The notes beneath the pieces were generated by a model, which saw nothing but the letters and a program-made list of their open reading frames with translations, had not been told where the DNA came from and searched no databases. This document shows positions 1 through 8,950 of a stretch of 64,000 nt of DNA, piece after piece. The stretch lies in contig CAYTXG010000001.1 in NCBI GenBank assembly GCA_964441025.1, positions 1-64,000 of the forward strand, read 5' to 3'. Made by a program: the position numbers and the translations under genes. Position 1 is the stretch's first letter. Every line of letters begins with the position of its first letter. Source of the DNA: JAAZIN01 sp964441025 (GTDB taxonomy: Bacteria > Bacillota > Dethiobacteria > DTU022).

Positions 1-143
1 ATCCATTTTAAGCATTAGGGATGCAGCTGAAAAATAACTGGCACAATATCTTGAAGCTGAAAGTTTTGGCATGGTATAATTAGATTAATCAGACAGGGGT
101 GCACACCTGCTATCTTTTGAAAGAAGCCGAAGATGAGCATATC

Positions 144-454
144 CTGACCGATATGCTGGAAGTTCATTTCATGGAGTTGCCCAGATCATCAGCCAGGATG
201 AAAAAGCCAGAATGGTTTATGAAGCCAGGCAGGCGGAGATCCATGATCAGCTGACCCGCCTTCATTCAGCTCATCAAAAAGGCAAGGCTGAGGGTAGGGC
301 TGAAGGCAGGGCTGAGGGCTTGGCCGAGGGCAAGGCTGAAGGCTTGGCAGAAGCCAAAGTCAACCTTGCCAAGCTGATGCTCTCGGAAGGTCAAGATATC
401 GTCAAGATCGCTAAGTACACCGGTCTGCCCAGGGAAGAAATAGAAAAGTTGTAG
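144..454 (+). pseudogene. Rpn family nuclease/transposase remnant (copy A)
   Basis: This is a decayed piece of an Rpn-type (PD-(D/E)XK, recombination-promoting nuclease/putative transposase) gene. The family-typical stretch LTDMLEVHFMELP is read from base 144 in one frame. The C-terminal part (DEKARMVYEARQAEIHDQL, then repeated AEGRAEG/AEGKAEG units) is read in another frame from about base 197, so a frameshifting deletion has removed the middle of the protein. The readable C-terminal part stops at 454. The charged EG-rich repeat tail is typical of the family C-terminus. The same LTDMLEVHFMELP segment occurs again about 500 bases downstream, so this is a decayed duplication. No intact catalytic domain is present. 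Confidence 0.6.
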
Positions 455-598
455 CTGCACGGAATAAGAAATCGTAGCTGCAATCCTTATTATTTTGGGT
501 TTCCTTCACAAGCCCGCTGTTTTTAAAACAGGCTACAGCCGGCAAAAACCGGTTCGTTTGCAGGAACATTTTCGCTCTGAGGACGCGAAATATACTCT

Positions 599-862
599 TT
601 GAAAAAAGGACAAAAAGGCACTGGTGCAAACGGGCCAGGTTCATCGCTGACCGATATGCTGGAAGTCCATTTCATGGAGTTGCCCAAACTGTTTGATGAA
701 GGGATTGCCAGAGTCCAGGACGACCCCGTTGTGCAGTGGATGACCTTTATCAGAACCCAAATAAGCATACTGCAATGTTTAAAATACCCGCTGCTAATAG
801 ACGAATATTTCACCAACCTTAATTTCATCTCACTGAGCCCCGTATACTGTTGGGAGAGGTGA
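599..862 (+). pseudogene. Rpn family nuclease/transposase remnant (copy B)
   Basis: This is a second fragment of the same family. The reading frame from about base 640 contains SLTDMLEVHFMELPKLFDEG and then DDPVVQWMTFI, which match the central part of Rpn proteins. The N-terminal nuclease domain and the EG-rich tail are both missing, and the last roughly 30 codons (ISILQCLKY onward) do not look like the family. Copy A and copy B share the LTDMLEVHFMELP segment almost base for base. It ends just before the comEC ribosome binding site, so it cannot be a full gene. Confidence 0.5.
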
Positions 863-868
863 CCCTGT

Positions 869-3370
869 TTGTGTTTCAAACTCCGTCCCCTCATGGCCAT
901 AAGCCTCTGTTATATCGCAGGCATCGCTCTGGGGCGGCTCTGGCTGGAGGCGCCGCTGTGGGCGCTGCTGCTGCCGGGACTGCTGCTCGTTGCGGCGGGG
1001 TGGGCTCTCTGGAAAAGGCGCCTCAGCTTTTTTGCGGCAGTTATTCTATTAATCACCGCTGCCGCAGGTTCTGGGGCTTTTTTTGTAGCCTTCTACCCGC
1101 AGGCCGCCGGCGAAGGGATCCTCGACTATGCCGGCCGCCCTCTCTATGTGGAGGGAACAATTGTCGAAGAACCTCTGCAGTATGACGATCACAGCGCCTA
1201 TGTGCTGCGGGTGGAAAAGATCGAGATACCGGAAGGGCGCTTTGATCTTGCGGGCAAACTACTGGTCAAGGTTTATGGCGGTGAGCAGCAATTTTACCGC
1301 TACGGCGAAAGGCTGCGCCTGCGGGGGACCATTGTCGAACCAAAGGGGCGGCGCGTGCCCGGCGGTTTCGATTATGCCTTCTATCTGCGCTCCCAGGGCA
1401 TAGATGCTCTTATCTATCCCAAAGCGGTGCAGATCAGCTCTCTCGGTGACGGTGAGAGGGGAGGTCTGGCGGCTCCAGCCCTGGCGCTGCGCAGACAGAT
1501 GACCTCTGTCATCGACGGGAACCTGCCCTCGCCGGCGGCGGAGCTCTTGACGGGGATCCTCTTCGGGCAGCGCAGCCGTCTGCCGGAAGAGGTGCAGGAG
1601 AACTTCAGGGCAAGCGGCGTCGGTCATCTGCTTGCAGTTTCGGGCCTTCATGTGGGACTTGTCGCCGCCCTGATCCTGGGATTGTGGCGCCTGCTGGGCA
1701 TGCGTGGCAAACTGCCGCTTTTCACAGCCATCATTCTGATATTTGGCTACGCTTATTTGACGGGCATGCGCCCCTCGGCGCTGCGGGCGGCGGTAATGCT
1801 CGCCTTTACCCTGGGGGCCCTTCTGCTCGATCGAGATGGCGATCTGCCCACCGCGGTGACCCTGGCCGCCCTGGCAACTCTGCTGGTCAATCCTCTCTAC
1901 CTTTTCACCATCGGTTTCCAGCTCTCTTACGCCGCCACCCTGGCCATAATATACCTGCAGCAGCCCCTGACGGAGGCGGCTTCGAAGCTGAAACTGCCCA
2001 GATTTATCCGCTCTCTTCTTGTGGTCACCCTGGCGGCGCAGGTGGGGGTTTTACCGCTATGCGCTTACTATTTTCATCATATCCCTCTGGGAGCGTTGTT
2101 CTTCAATCTGCTTCTGCTGCCGCTCATGGCTCCGGTGGTGGGCCTGGGGCTGGGCGGCGCCCTTGCAGGGATTTTCTGGCCTGTGGGCGCTTCTCTTGTC
2201 CTTTTTCCCTGCCGTCTTCTCCTGGAGCTGGTTATCGCCATAACCGGCCTGGCCCGCTTTCCTTTCTTCTACAGGGCTGTCTATCCGCCGGGAGAGGTGG
2301 CCCTGGTGCTGATCTACGGGCTGATCATCGCTGCCGCAGCTCTGTATTACCTTCAACGCCGGCGCAGGCGGCAGGGCCCCCCCGCCCTGCCGCCCCTGCC
2401 TGAAAACCGGGATACTCCGCCGCAGGGCCGCCCGCAGTCCCTATTATCATGGGCAAACCCGAAGAGGCGCCTCTCCCGCAGATTGCTATTCCTTGGCGGC
2501 CTGGGGCTTGCTGTTCTTTTGCTGTGGGGCTGTATCCTGATCCCACCCCGATCTTCCGGCCTCATCGTTACCTTTCTCGATGTGGGCCAGGGGGCGGCGG
2601 CCCTGGTGGAATCGCCCTGCGGGATGAAGATCATGATCGACGGGGGAGGTGATCCCCCTCACCTGGGACAACCGGGGAAAACAGGCGAGATGGTGCTCCT
2701 TCCATTTTTGCGCAGAGAGAAGGTTCGCCGTATTGATCTCGCCGTCATCAGCCACCCCCATGAGGATCATTTTGGGGGTTTTCTGCCCCTTGTTGAGGAA
2801 ATACCCATAAAGATGATGTTGATTTCCCCGGCGGAAGGTGAATCGCTGTATTACCGCGAGCTCATGGAGCGGGCCTCGGCCCTGGGAATCCCTACTGAAA
2901 GGGCGGGCGCCGGCTGCTGCTGGAGCACTCCCTCGGGCCTGCTCATCGAGACGCTGGGCCCTCCGCCGGAACCTTTTACCGGCACAAACAGCGATCTGAA
3001 TAACAGCTCGCTTGTTCTAAAGCTGGGCTACGGTGCAGTAAGTTTTTTGTTTTGCGGCGATATTGAGGATGACGGGGCCCGCGCGCTTCTCAGGCAAAAG
3101 GCCGATCTGGGAGCGCAGGTGCTGCTCATTCCCCATCACGGCGGTTTTATGGAGCTGATGCCCGAGCTTCTAAGGGCGGTGCGACCGCAGTATGCTGTCA
3201 TCTCGGTGGGCAAAAATACTTTCGGTCATCCCCGTCCCGAGACGCTGGCCGCCCTGGAGGAGGCCGGAGTAACGGTGCTGCGCACCGATCTGCACGGCAG
3301 TGTCATCGTCCGGACCGACGGCAGCTCGCTCCGGGTGGAAAACATGCTGGAGCCGGCGCCGGCCCGGTGA
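869..3370 (+). CDS. comEC: ComEC/Rec2 DNA-uptake channel
   Basis: This is the inner-membrane channel and nuclease of natural transformation, which moves single-stranded DNA into the cytoplasm. The 833 residues follow the family order: N-terminal membrane segments and a DUF4131/OB-like region (about 1-190), the hydrophobic Competence domain (about 210-480; GHLLAVSGLHVGL and GMRPSALRAAVML are family-typical), and a C-terminal metallo-beta-lactamase domain (about 545-800). The metal site HPHEDH (H629, H631, D633, H634) is intact. I chose the TTG at 869 because GGGAGAGGTGA ends six bases before it; the ATG at 893 is an alternative with no such site. In many Bacillota comEC is next to holA, but here holA lies 31 kb downstream. 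Length is normal and no lesion was seen. Confidence 0.93.
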   Translation: MCFKLRPLMAISLCYIAGIALGRLWLEAPLWALLLPGLLLVAAGWALWKRRLSFFAAVILLITAAAGSGAFFVAFYPQAAGEGILDYAGRPLYVEGTIVEEPLQYDDHSAYVLRVEKIEIPEGRFDLAGKLLVKVYGGEQQFYRYGERLRLRGTIVEPKGRRVPGGFDYAFYLRSQGIDALIYPKAVQISSLGDGERGGLAAPALALRRQMTSVIDGNLPSPAAELLTGILFGQRSRLPEEVQENFRASGVGHLLAVSGLHVGLVAALILGLWRLLGMRGKLPLFTAIILIFGYAYLTGMRPSALRAAVMLAFTLGALLLDRDGDLPTAVTLAALATLLVNPLYLFTIGFQLSYAATLAIIYLQQPLTEAASKLKLPRFIRSLLVVTLAAQVGVLPLCAYYFHHIPLGALFFNLLLLPLMAPVVGLGLGGALAGIFWPVGASLVLFPCRLLLELVIAITGLARFPFFYRAVYPPGEVALVLIYGLIIAAAALYYLQRRRRRQGPPALPPLPENRDTPPQGRPQSLLSWANPKRRLSRRLLFLGGLGLAVLLLWGCILIPPRSSGLIVTFLDVGQGAAALVESPCGMKIMIDGGGDPPHLGQPGKTGEMVLLPFLRREKVRRIDLAVISHPHEDHFGGFLPLVEEIPIKMMLISPAEGESLYYRELMERASALGIPTERAGAGCCWSTPSGLLIETLGPPPEPFTGTNSDLNNSSLVLKLGYGAVSFLFCGDIEDDGARALLRQKADLGAQVLLIPHHGGFMELMPELLRAVRPQYAVISVGKNTFGHPRPETLAALEEAGVTVLRTDLHGSVIVRTDGSSLRVENMLEPAPAR

Positions 3371-3638
3371 CATTTCCTGACCGCCGCCAAAGCTGCGTGG
3401 GGCGGACCTCTATCCCCGCCCGCTGATTCTGGACCTGGTTGCCCGGGCAAATTCCCACGCCGAAGCCGACAACGATTTCGCAATTAATCAACTGCTTCCT
3501 CCAACCTCTGATTTCCAATTTCCAACCTCCAGTTTGGGGCAAGTTTATTTTAATTCCGGGGATAATAAAAAGAGCCCTTTGATAAAGGCCTTTCCCTTTT
3601 AGCACCTGGGTTAAAACAGAGCGGCAGGAGTGGAGTAT

Positions 3639-4910
3639 ATGCGCATTTTAATGCTTACCTGGGAATACCCCCCCAGGGTTGTGGGCGGGATTGCCCACGT
3701 CGTCAGCGAGCTCTCCCGCGCCCTGGCGCAGGAGGGCAACGAGGTGGAGGTGATCACCACCATGGAAGAGGGTCTTCCGGAAAAGGAGAAAGCGGAGGGG
3801 GTAGTCCTTCACCGGGTGGCGCCTTACCACGGGCGACCGCTCGATTTCTTTGCCTGGGTTCACCAGCTGAATCTGGCCATGCTGGAGCGGGGGGTTTGCC
3901 TGAGCCTGGAAGAGCGTTTTGACGCGGTGCATGCGCATGACTGGCTTGTTGCATACGCCGGCCGGGGAATCAAGCATATCTTCAAAACGCCGCTCATCGC
4001 CTCTGTTCATGCAACGGAATTCGGGCGCAACAACGGCCTGCACAGCGATGAGCAGCGATACATCGGCGAGGTGGAATGGTCTCTGACTTACGAGGCCTGG
4101 CGGGTGATCTGCAACAGCCGCTTCATGTGTGAAGAAATTGAGAGTGTCTTCAACCTGCCGCCGGATAAGATCTCGATTATCCCCAACGGGATCCGGCCGG
4201 CGGCTTTCCAGGTATCCGCTCCCGATCCCGCAGTACGCCGGAAGTTTGCCGCACGGGAGGAAAAAATCATATTTTTTATCGGCAGGCTGGTGCGCGAAAA
4301 GGGGGTGCAGCACCTGCTGGAAGCGTTGCCGGCGGTCCGGGAACGGTTTCCCAATGTGCGTGCGGTTATCGCCGGCCGGGGGCTTTATGGGGAGGAGCTG
4401 CACCGCCTGGCCCTGCACCTGGGAATCGACCGCCACGTTACCTTTGCCGGCTATGTTGATGAGGAGACGCGGAACCAGCTTTATGCCCACGCCGAAGCCG
4501 CTGTTTTCCCCAGCCTTTACGAACCCTTCGGCCTGGTAGCGCTGGAGGCAATGGCTGCCGGAACGCCTGTTGTGGTGGGTGATACCGGCGGCTTTGCCGA
4601 GACTGTGGCTCACGGGGTGAATGGGATCAGGGTCGCCGCGGGCAGCGCCGCCGCCCTGGCCGGGGGGATCTGCGCCCTGCTGGGCGATCCCGATCTGTCC
4701 CGCCGCCTGGCCTGCCGTGCCTTGCAGGAGATGGAGGAGAAATACTCCTGGCCCTCTATTGCCCGCCAGTACGAGTCCATGTACCAGCAGGTAGTCTATT
4801 CGCCCGAAGCAGGGCGCTGGCGCCGCGAGGACGAATGCCCCGAAACAGCTTTGCCAAAGCGGGAGGCGGCCAGATCCGCCGCCGCACCTCCTCCCTCCCG
4901 CTACAACTAA
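3639..4910 (+). CDS. GT4 glycosyltransferase, glycogen-synthase-like
   Basis: This is a retaining GT-B glycosyltransferase of family 4, probably extending alpha-glucan or a cell-surface glycan from a nucleotide sugar. The N-terminal acceptor domain has the glycine-rich loop VVGGIAHVVSEL, and HAHDW follows at about residue 90. The C-terminal donor domain has FIGRLVREKGVQ and the E-x7-E signature EPFGLVALE (E295, E303). I chose ATG 3639, which follows AGGAG at 3626-3630 with eight bases between; an in-frame GTG at 3630 overlaps that site and is unlikely. A nucleotide-sugar pyrophosphorylase-like gene follows, and more alpha-glucan genes lie at 23.8-31.5 kb. The exact donor and acceptor cannot be told from sequence. 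Confidence 0.85.
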   Translation: MRILMLTWEYPPRVVGGIAHVVSELSRALAQEGNEVEVITTMEEGLPEKEKAEGVVLHRVAPYHGRPLDFFAWVHQLNLAMLERGVCLSLEERFDAVHAHDWLVAYAGRGIKHIFKTPLIASVHATEFGRNNGLHSDEQRYIGEVEWSLTYEAWRVICNSRFMCEEIESVFNLPPDKISIIPNGIRPAAFQVSAPDPAVRRKFAAREEKIIFFIGRLVREKGVQHLLEALPAVRERFPNVRAVIAGRGLYGEELHRLALHLGIDRHVTFAGYVDEETRNQLYAHAEAAVFPSLYEPFGLVALEAMAAGTPVVVGDTGGFAETVAHGVNGIRVAAGSAAALAGGICALLGDPDLSRRLACRALQEMEEKYSWPSIARQYESMYQQVVYSPEAGRWRREDECPETALPKREAARSAAAPPPSRYN

Positions 4911-4915
4911 CAGCT

Positions 4916-4959
4916 AAAAGTTACCCCCCGGTGCCAGGCACCGAAGAGGAGTAACTTTT
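4916..4959 (+). terminator. two-tier hairpin between the GT4 gene and the hexomutase fusion
   Basis: The arms AAAAGTTAC (4916-4924) and GTAACTTTT (4951-4959) pair perfectly over 9 bp. Inside them CGGTGCC (4929-4935) and GGCACCG (4937-4943) form a second 7-bp stem with a one-base loop. The outer arm ends in TTTT, so it may act as a weak intrinsic terminator or attenuator between two co-directional genes. It begins six bases after the upstream stop codon and lies 35 bases before the next start. Confidence 0.55.
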
Positions 4960-4994
4960 GCGGAATCATATTTACATGATAGGGGTGAGCGCTC

Positions 4995-7484
4995 TTGAAA
5001 GCTGTGATCATGGCGGGCGGCGGGGGGTCGCGCCTGCGCCCGCTCACCTGCGATAGGCCGAAGCCCATGGTGCCGGTGATGAACCGGCCGCTCATGGAGT
5101 ACAGCGTGGAGCTGCTGCAGAAGCACGGTTTTCGCGAGATTGCCGTAACCCTGCAGTACTTGCCGGAGCAGATCAAGAATCATTTCGGCGATGGGGCGAG
5201 GTTTGGCGTAAACCTGCATTACTTTGTTGAAGATGAGCCGCTGGGGACGGCGGGAAGTGTGAAAAACGCCGCCTCCATGCTTGATGAAACCTTTATCGTA
5301 ATCAGCGGGGATGCGCTTACCGACTTTGATCTTACAGAAGCGGTGCGCTTTCACCGCGCCCGCGGCGCCGCCGCTACCCTGGTCCTGAAAACGGTGGAGC
5401 GCCCCCTGGAATACGGTGTGGTGATGATCGAGCCGGGCGGGGCGGTCAACCGCTTCCTGGAGAAACCGGGATGGGGCGAGGTTTTCAGCGACACAGTAAA
5501 TACGGGGATCTATATCCTGGAGCCCGAGGTTTTATCCCTTGTTGAGGGTGGGAAAATGTTTGATTTCAGCAAAGATCTCTTTCCCCGCCTCCTGGAGATG
5601 AAAGAGCCGCTTTTCGGCTGCGTGCTGAGCGGCTTCTGGTGCGATATCGGAGATTTGAAAGAGTATTTGCGGGCGCACCGCGAGATCCTGGCCGGTGCGG
5701 TCAGGGTTAAACTCAGGGGTAGAGAGAGGAAAAAGGGGATCTGGATGGAGGAGGGCGCGGCCGTCCATCCCCGTGCGCTGCTTCAGGCGCCCCTGTATAT
5801 CGGCGCCAACTGCCGGATCGAGGCGGGGAGCAGGATCAGCGACGGCTCCGTCCTCGGCTCTCACACCCGCGTGGAGGAACGCGCCTCGGTGAAACGGGGG
5901 CTGACCTGGGAAGGGGCCTATATCGGCAGAGGTGCCGCCCTGCGGGGGGGGATCCTCTGCAGCGCCGCCCAGCTGGAAGGCAGGGCCGCCCTGTACGAAG
6001 AGGCTGTTGTGGGCGACGGTAGCATCGTTCATGAAGCTGCGGTGATCAAGCCCGGGGTCAAGGTGTGGCCTTCCAAAGTTGTCGAAAGCGGCGCGGTTCT
6101 GTGCGACAGCCTGATCTGGGGGGGAAGGGCCTCCCGGGCCATCTTCGGGCGGCGGGGCATCCGGGGAGAGATGAACCGGGATATTACCCCGGAAATGGTA
6201 GTCCGCCTTGGTGCGGTGTACGGTTCCACCCTGCAGGGACCGGTGCTGGTCAGCGGTGATGGGTACAGGCCCTCGGTAACGCTGCGCAAGGCCTTTACCG
6301 CCGGCCTGCTCTCCGCAGGGGCCACCGTACTCGATGCCGGGGAACTCCTGATTCCCATGGCCCGGCGCGCGGCAACCTATCTGAAGGCCGGCGGCGGCGT
6401 TCACATTTCACAATCAATTGGTGAAAAGAACGGCATATCACTCTCCTTTTTTGATAATGAGGGGCTGCCCCTGGCAAGGGGCTATGAACGAAAGATTGAG
6501 CAGCTCTATTTCCGGGAGGATTTTTCCCGGCCCCCCGGCGATGCTGTCGGGGAAATCCTGCGGCTTTCCAATCTGGAAGAGATCTACCGCTCCGAGCTGC
6601 TGCAAAATATCTCCCTAAAAAAAATGGCAAGGGCGGGATTACGCGTTGTGCTGGGCAGCCCCACTCCCTACCTGAGGGTTTTTCTCGTACCTTTGCTGCA
6701 GCGGCTTAATTGCACCGTTATTACGGTGGATTCAGCGGCCCGACCGGTGGGGGGGGGACCTGCCCGGAGCGCAGGCGAACTGCCCCTCTGCTGCAGCAGC
6801 GAGATGGCGGCGGCGGTGCGCAGAAACAGCGCCACTCTGGGTGCAGTCATCGATCCCGATGGTGAGAAGGCCTATATTTTTGACGAAAGGGGAAAGGCAG
6901 TCCGGGGCGATCTGTACACCGCCCTTGTTTCCCTGCTGGTTTTCAGGGAGCGCCGGGGGGGTACTGTGGCTGTTCCGGCCCATGTCTCCCAGGTTGTGGA
7001 GAAACTTGCCCGGCGCTACCGGGGGCGGGTGTTACGGACAAAAGCGGCGCCGCGCAGTCTTATGGAGGTGTCCGTGGGGGATTGGCGGGCGCGGGCCCGG
7101 GCGGGGAGCAGTTTTTCTGCAGCGCTCTCCTTTGACGGCGTGGCGTTGCTGGTATGCCTGCTTGATCTGCTGGCCACCCAGGATCTCACCCTCACAGGGC
7201 TGCTTGACGAGATCCCGGCCATAAAAGTCAGGGAAAGAGAGATCCCCTGTCCCTGGACAATGAAAGGTCGGGTGATGCGCCGCCTCCTGGAGGAGTCATC
7301 CAGCAAAAAGATAGAGATGATCGACGGCCTGAAGATCTATCACCCCCAGGGGTGGGCCCTGGTGCTGCCCGATCCGGAGAAGCCCAGCTGCCATGTCTAC
7401 AGCGAGGCCCTTTCCGAGGAGTTCTCCGATTCGCTCACCCAGCTCTACGCACAAAAAATAGATGATCTCCAGAAGGAAAGCTAA
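4995..7484 (+). CDS. nucleotidyltransferase / phosphohexomutase fusion
   Basis: This 829-residue fusion resembles the mannose-1-phosphate guanylyltransferase/phosphomannomutase-like proteins of Clostridia and Cyanobacteria. The N-terminal nucleotidyltransferase domain (about 1-230) has the signature MKAVIMAGGGGSRLRPLT and DRPKPM. A left-handed beta-helix (about 250-370) follows, then a phosphohexomutase domain (about 380-829). The mutase domain is unusual: the phosphoserine loop usually written TASHNP reads HISQS (470-474), and the metal loop DGDGDR reads DPDGEK (620-625). The mutase activity is therefore doubtful, while the nucleotidyltransferase half looks intact. Start is TTG 4995 after GGGGTGAG. 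A run of nine G lies inside the mutase part at about 6749. It could supply NDP-sugars for the neighbouring glycosyltransferase. Confidence 0.85.
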   Translation: MKAVIMAGGGGSRLRPLTCDRPKPMVPVMNRPLMEYSVELLQKHGFREIAVTLQYLPEQIKNHFGDGARFGVNLHYFVEDEPLGTAGSVKNAASMLDETFIVISGDALTDFDLTEAVRFHRARGAAATLVLKTVERPLEYGVVMIEPGGAVNRFLEKPGWGEVFSDTVNTGIYILEPEVLSLVEGGKMFDFSKDLFPRLLEMKEPLFGCVLSGFWCDIGDLKEYLRAHREILAGAVRVKLRGRERKKGIWMEEGAAVHPRALLQAPLYIGANCRIEAGSRISDGSVLGSHTRVEERASVKRGLTWEGAYIGRGAALRGGILCSAAQLEGRAALYEEAVVGDGSIVHEAAVIKPGVKVWPSKVVESGAVLCDSLIWGGRASRAIFGRRGIRGEMNRDITPEMVVRLGAVYGSTLQGPVLVSGDGYRPSVTLRKAFTAGLLSAGATVLDAGELLIPMARRAATYLKAGGGVHISQSIGEKNGISLSFFDNEGLPLARGYERKIEQLYFREDFSRPPGDAVGEILRLSNLEEIYRSELLQNISLKKMARAGLRVVLGSPTPYLRVFLVPLLQRLNCTVITVDSAARPVGGGPARSAGELPLCCSSEMAAAVRRNSATLGAVIDPDGEKAYIFDERGKAVRGDLYTALVSLLVFRERRGGTVAVPAHVSQVVEKLARRYRGRVLRTKAAPRSLMEVSVGDWRARARAGSSFSAALSFDGVALLVCLLDLLATQDLTLTGLLDEIPAIKVREREIPCPWTMKGRVMRRLLEESSSKKIEMIDGLKIYHPQGWALVLPDPEKPSCHVYSEALSEEFSDSLTQLYAQKIDDLQKES

Positions 7485-7504
7485 AAAAGAGGCTGAAATC
7501 CCAT

Positions 7505-8758
7505 CTAGTTGCTGTTTTTCAGAGGCAAAAAACCGGCTTTCCCGGCGCTGAAGCCGTACTTCTCAACAATTTGCAGAACCTTTTCGTACTGGCTACGGAT
7601 GGTTTGCACCCGCGCTTCGCTGTGGTGATATTTTTCCGGCGGTGCGTTCAGGATAAAGGAAACGGGGATTACCCGGTGGCGCCAGTCAATGTGGCAGATG
7701 TAGACTTCGTAATCGACATCTTCGATCCAGGCTTCACCGCTGTTCATATCTTTGCCCAATTCAATTTTAGAGAGAATACCGTAGCGGACCAGGTCTGTGG
7801 GAATGCCCTCGGTTATCTGCTGGTTGGTGCAAAAATTTCCCAGGGTGTAGATCACCAGCGACCTGCGGGTGGTGCCGTCGGGCAGATTAACGCTGATCCA
7901 TTCCATGGGCTGCGGCACATGGGAATGGGTGCCGATGATCATGTCCGCTCCAGCCGCCGTCAGTTCTCTGACCATCTCTCTCTGATAGGGGGTCGGTTCA
8001 TGCTGGTATTCTTCGCCCATGTGCAGGTACAGAGCCACCAGATCGGCGCCGGCACCGCGGGCTTTCTTCATGTCCTCTTTGATCGGCTCCAGGGTATAGA
8101 AGTCCCGGATATAGTTGATCGCATATTCATGGCCCTCGGGAATGGCCACGCCATTGGTGTTGTAAGTGTAGGAGATAAAACCCACTTTTATCCCCTTGAT
8201 GTCTACAATAAATGGTTCATTTCTTTCTTCCCAGCTTTTAGCGGTGCCGAAAGTTTTCAGACCCAGCGCCCGGACGCTGTCCAGGGTTTTCATCAGCCCG
8301 CTGTAGCCGCGGTCCATGATGTGGTTGTTTGCCGTGTTCAGAATATCAAAACCGGCCTCCTTAAAGGCCTGGGAGAGCTCGATAGGTGAATTGAACATGG
8401 GGAAGCTGGTGATGCCTTCTTCAACACCGGCCTGGGCCGCTTCCAGGGTGGCTATGGCCAGGTCCGCCTCCCGGACCAGGGGAGCGATAATTTCAAAGCT
8501 GGGGGTGAAATCGTACTTGCCGCCGCCCAGGTGAGCCTGCTGCAGCTGCGGCTTGTGGGGATAGGTGGTTCCCACGGAGATGATGGAGGCGGTCCGTATA
8601 TCGGGGGCCGGGGGCTCTTCTGGTTCCCCTTCCCCTTCGCCGGGCAGTTCGCTGTCGCCTGTTTCTTTCGAACCGGAATCAAAAACACCGGCGTAGATGC
8701 CTCCCAGGAATACAGCGATGAGCAGAAACACCAATCCGGCCAGATATATTTTTCGCAT
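7505..8758 (-). CDS. CapA family protein (poly-gamma-glutamate synthesis type)
   Basis: This is a membrane-anchored or secreted metallophosphatase-fold protein of the CapA/PgsA family, whose members act in poly-gamma-glutamate or capsule synthesis. An N-terminal hydrophobic anchor (MRKIYLAGLVFLLIAVFLGG) is followed by an acidic, proline-rich linker and then the CapA domain. Family motifs are NTANNHIMDRG and GTHSHVPQPMEW. I place the start at the ATG whose first base is 8758, nine bases after AGGGG; ATG codons at 8767 and 8779 are in frame but lack a spaced site. A -10-like TATAAT (minus strand, 8797-8802) lies just upstream. It converges on the preceding gene with only 20 bases between stops. 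There is no capB or capC nearby, so its polymer role is open. Confidence 0.85.
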   Translation of the reverse strand: MRKIYLAGLVFLLIAVFLGGIYAGVFDSGSKETGDSELPGEGEGEPEEPPAPDIRTASIISVGTTYPHKPQLQQAHLGGGKYDFTPSFEIIAPLVREADLAIATLEAAQAGVEEGITSFPMFNSPIELSQAFKEAGFDILNTANNHIMDRGYSGLMKTLDSVRALGLKTFGTAKSWEERNEPFIVDIKGIKVGFISYTYNTNGVAIPEGHEYAINYIRDFYTLEPIKEDMKKARGAGADLVALYLHMGEEYQHEPTPYQREMVRELTAAGADMIIGTHSHVPQPMEWISVNLPDGTTRRSLVIYTLGNFCTNQQITEGIPTDLVRYGILSKIELGKDMNSGEAWIEDVDYEVYICHIDWRHRVIPVSFILNAPPEKYHHSEARVQTIRSQYEKVLQIVEKYGFSAGKAGFLPLKNSN

Positions 8759-8950
8759 TAAATTCATCCCCTGCTGCATGTGTTTGTTACCCTGGGATTA
8801 TACCATGCTATTGCTCTATCACGCAAAGTGGCGGGGAAATAAAACAGCAGTTGAATTGTAGAGACGCCGCAGGGAAAAGTGCGCCCCGGCGCGAATATCT
8901 AGGGCGGTGAACCGCTGTTGCGACACCAGTATCTGTCAAGGAGGGGCGCC

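Noticed and set aside
1684..2403. A 239-codon + strand frame inside comEC
   Set aside because: It is an out-of-frame shadow of comEC, Gly/Ala/Arg-rich without motifs.
5532..6404. A 290-codon minus-strand frame inside the nucleotidyltransferase/hexomutase gene
   Set aside because: It is an antisense shadow rich in Pro, Gly and Arg, with no start signal.
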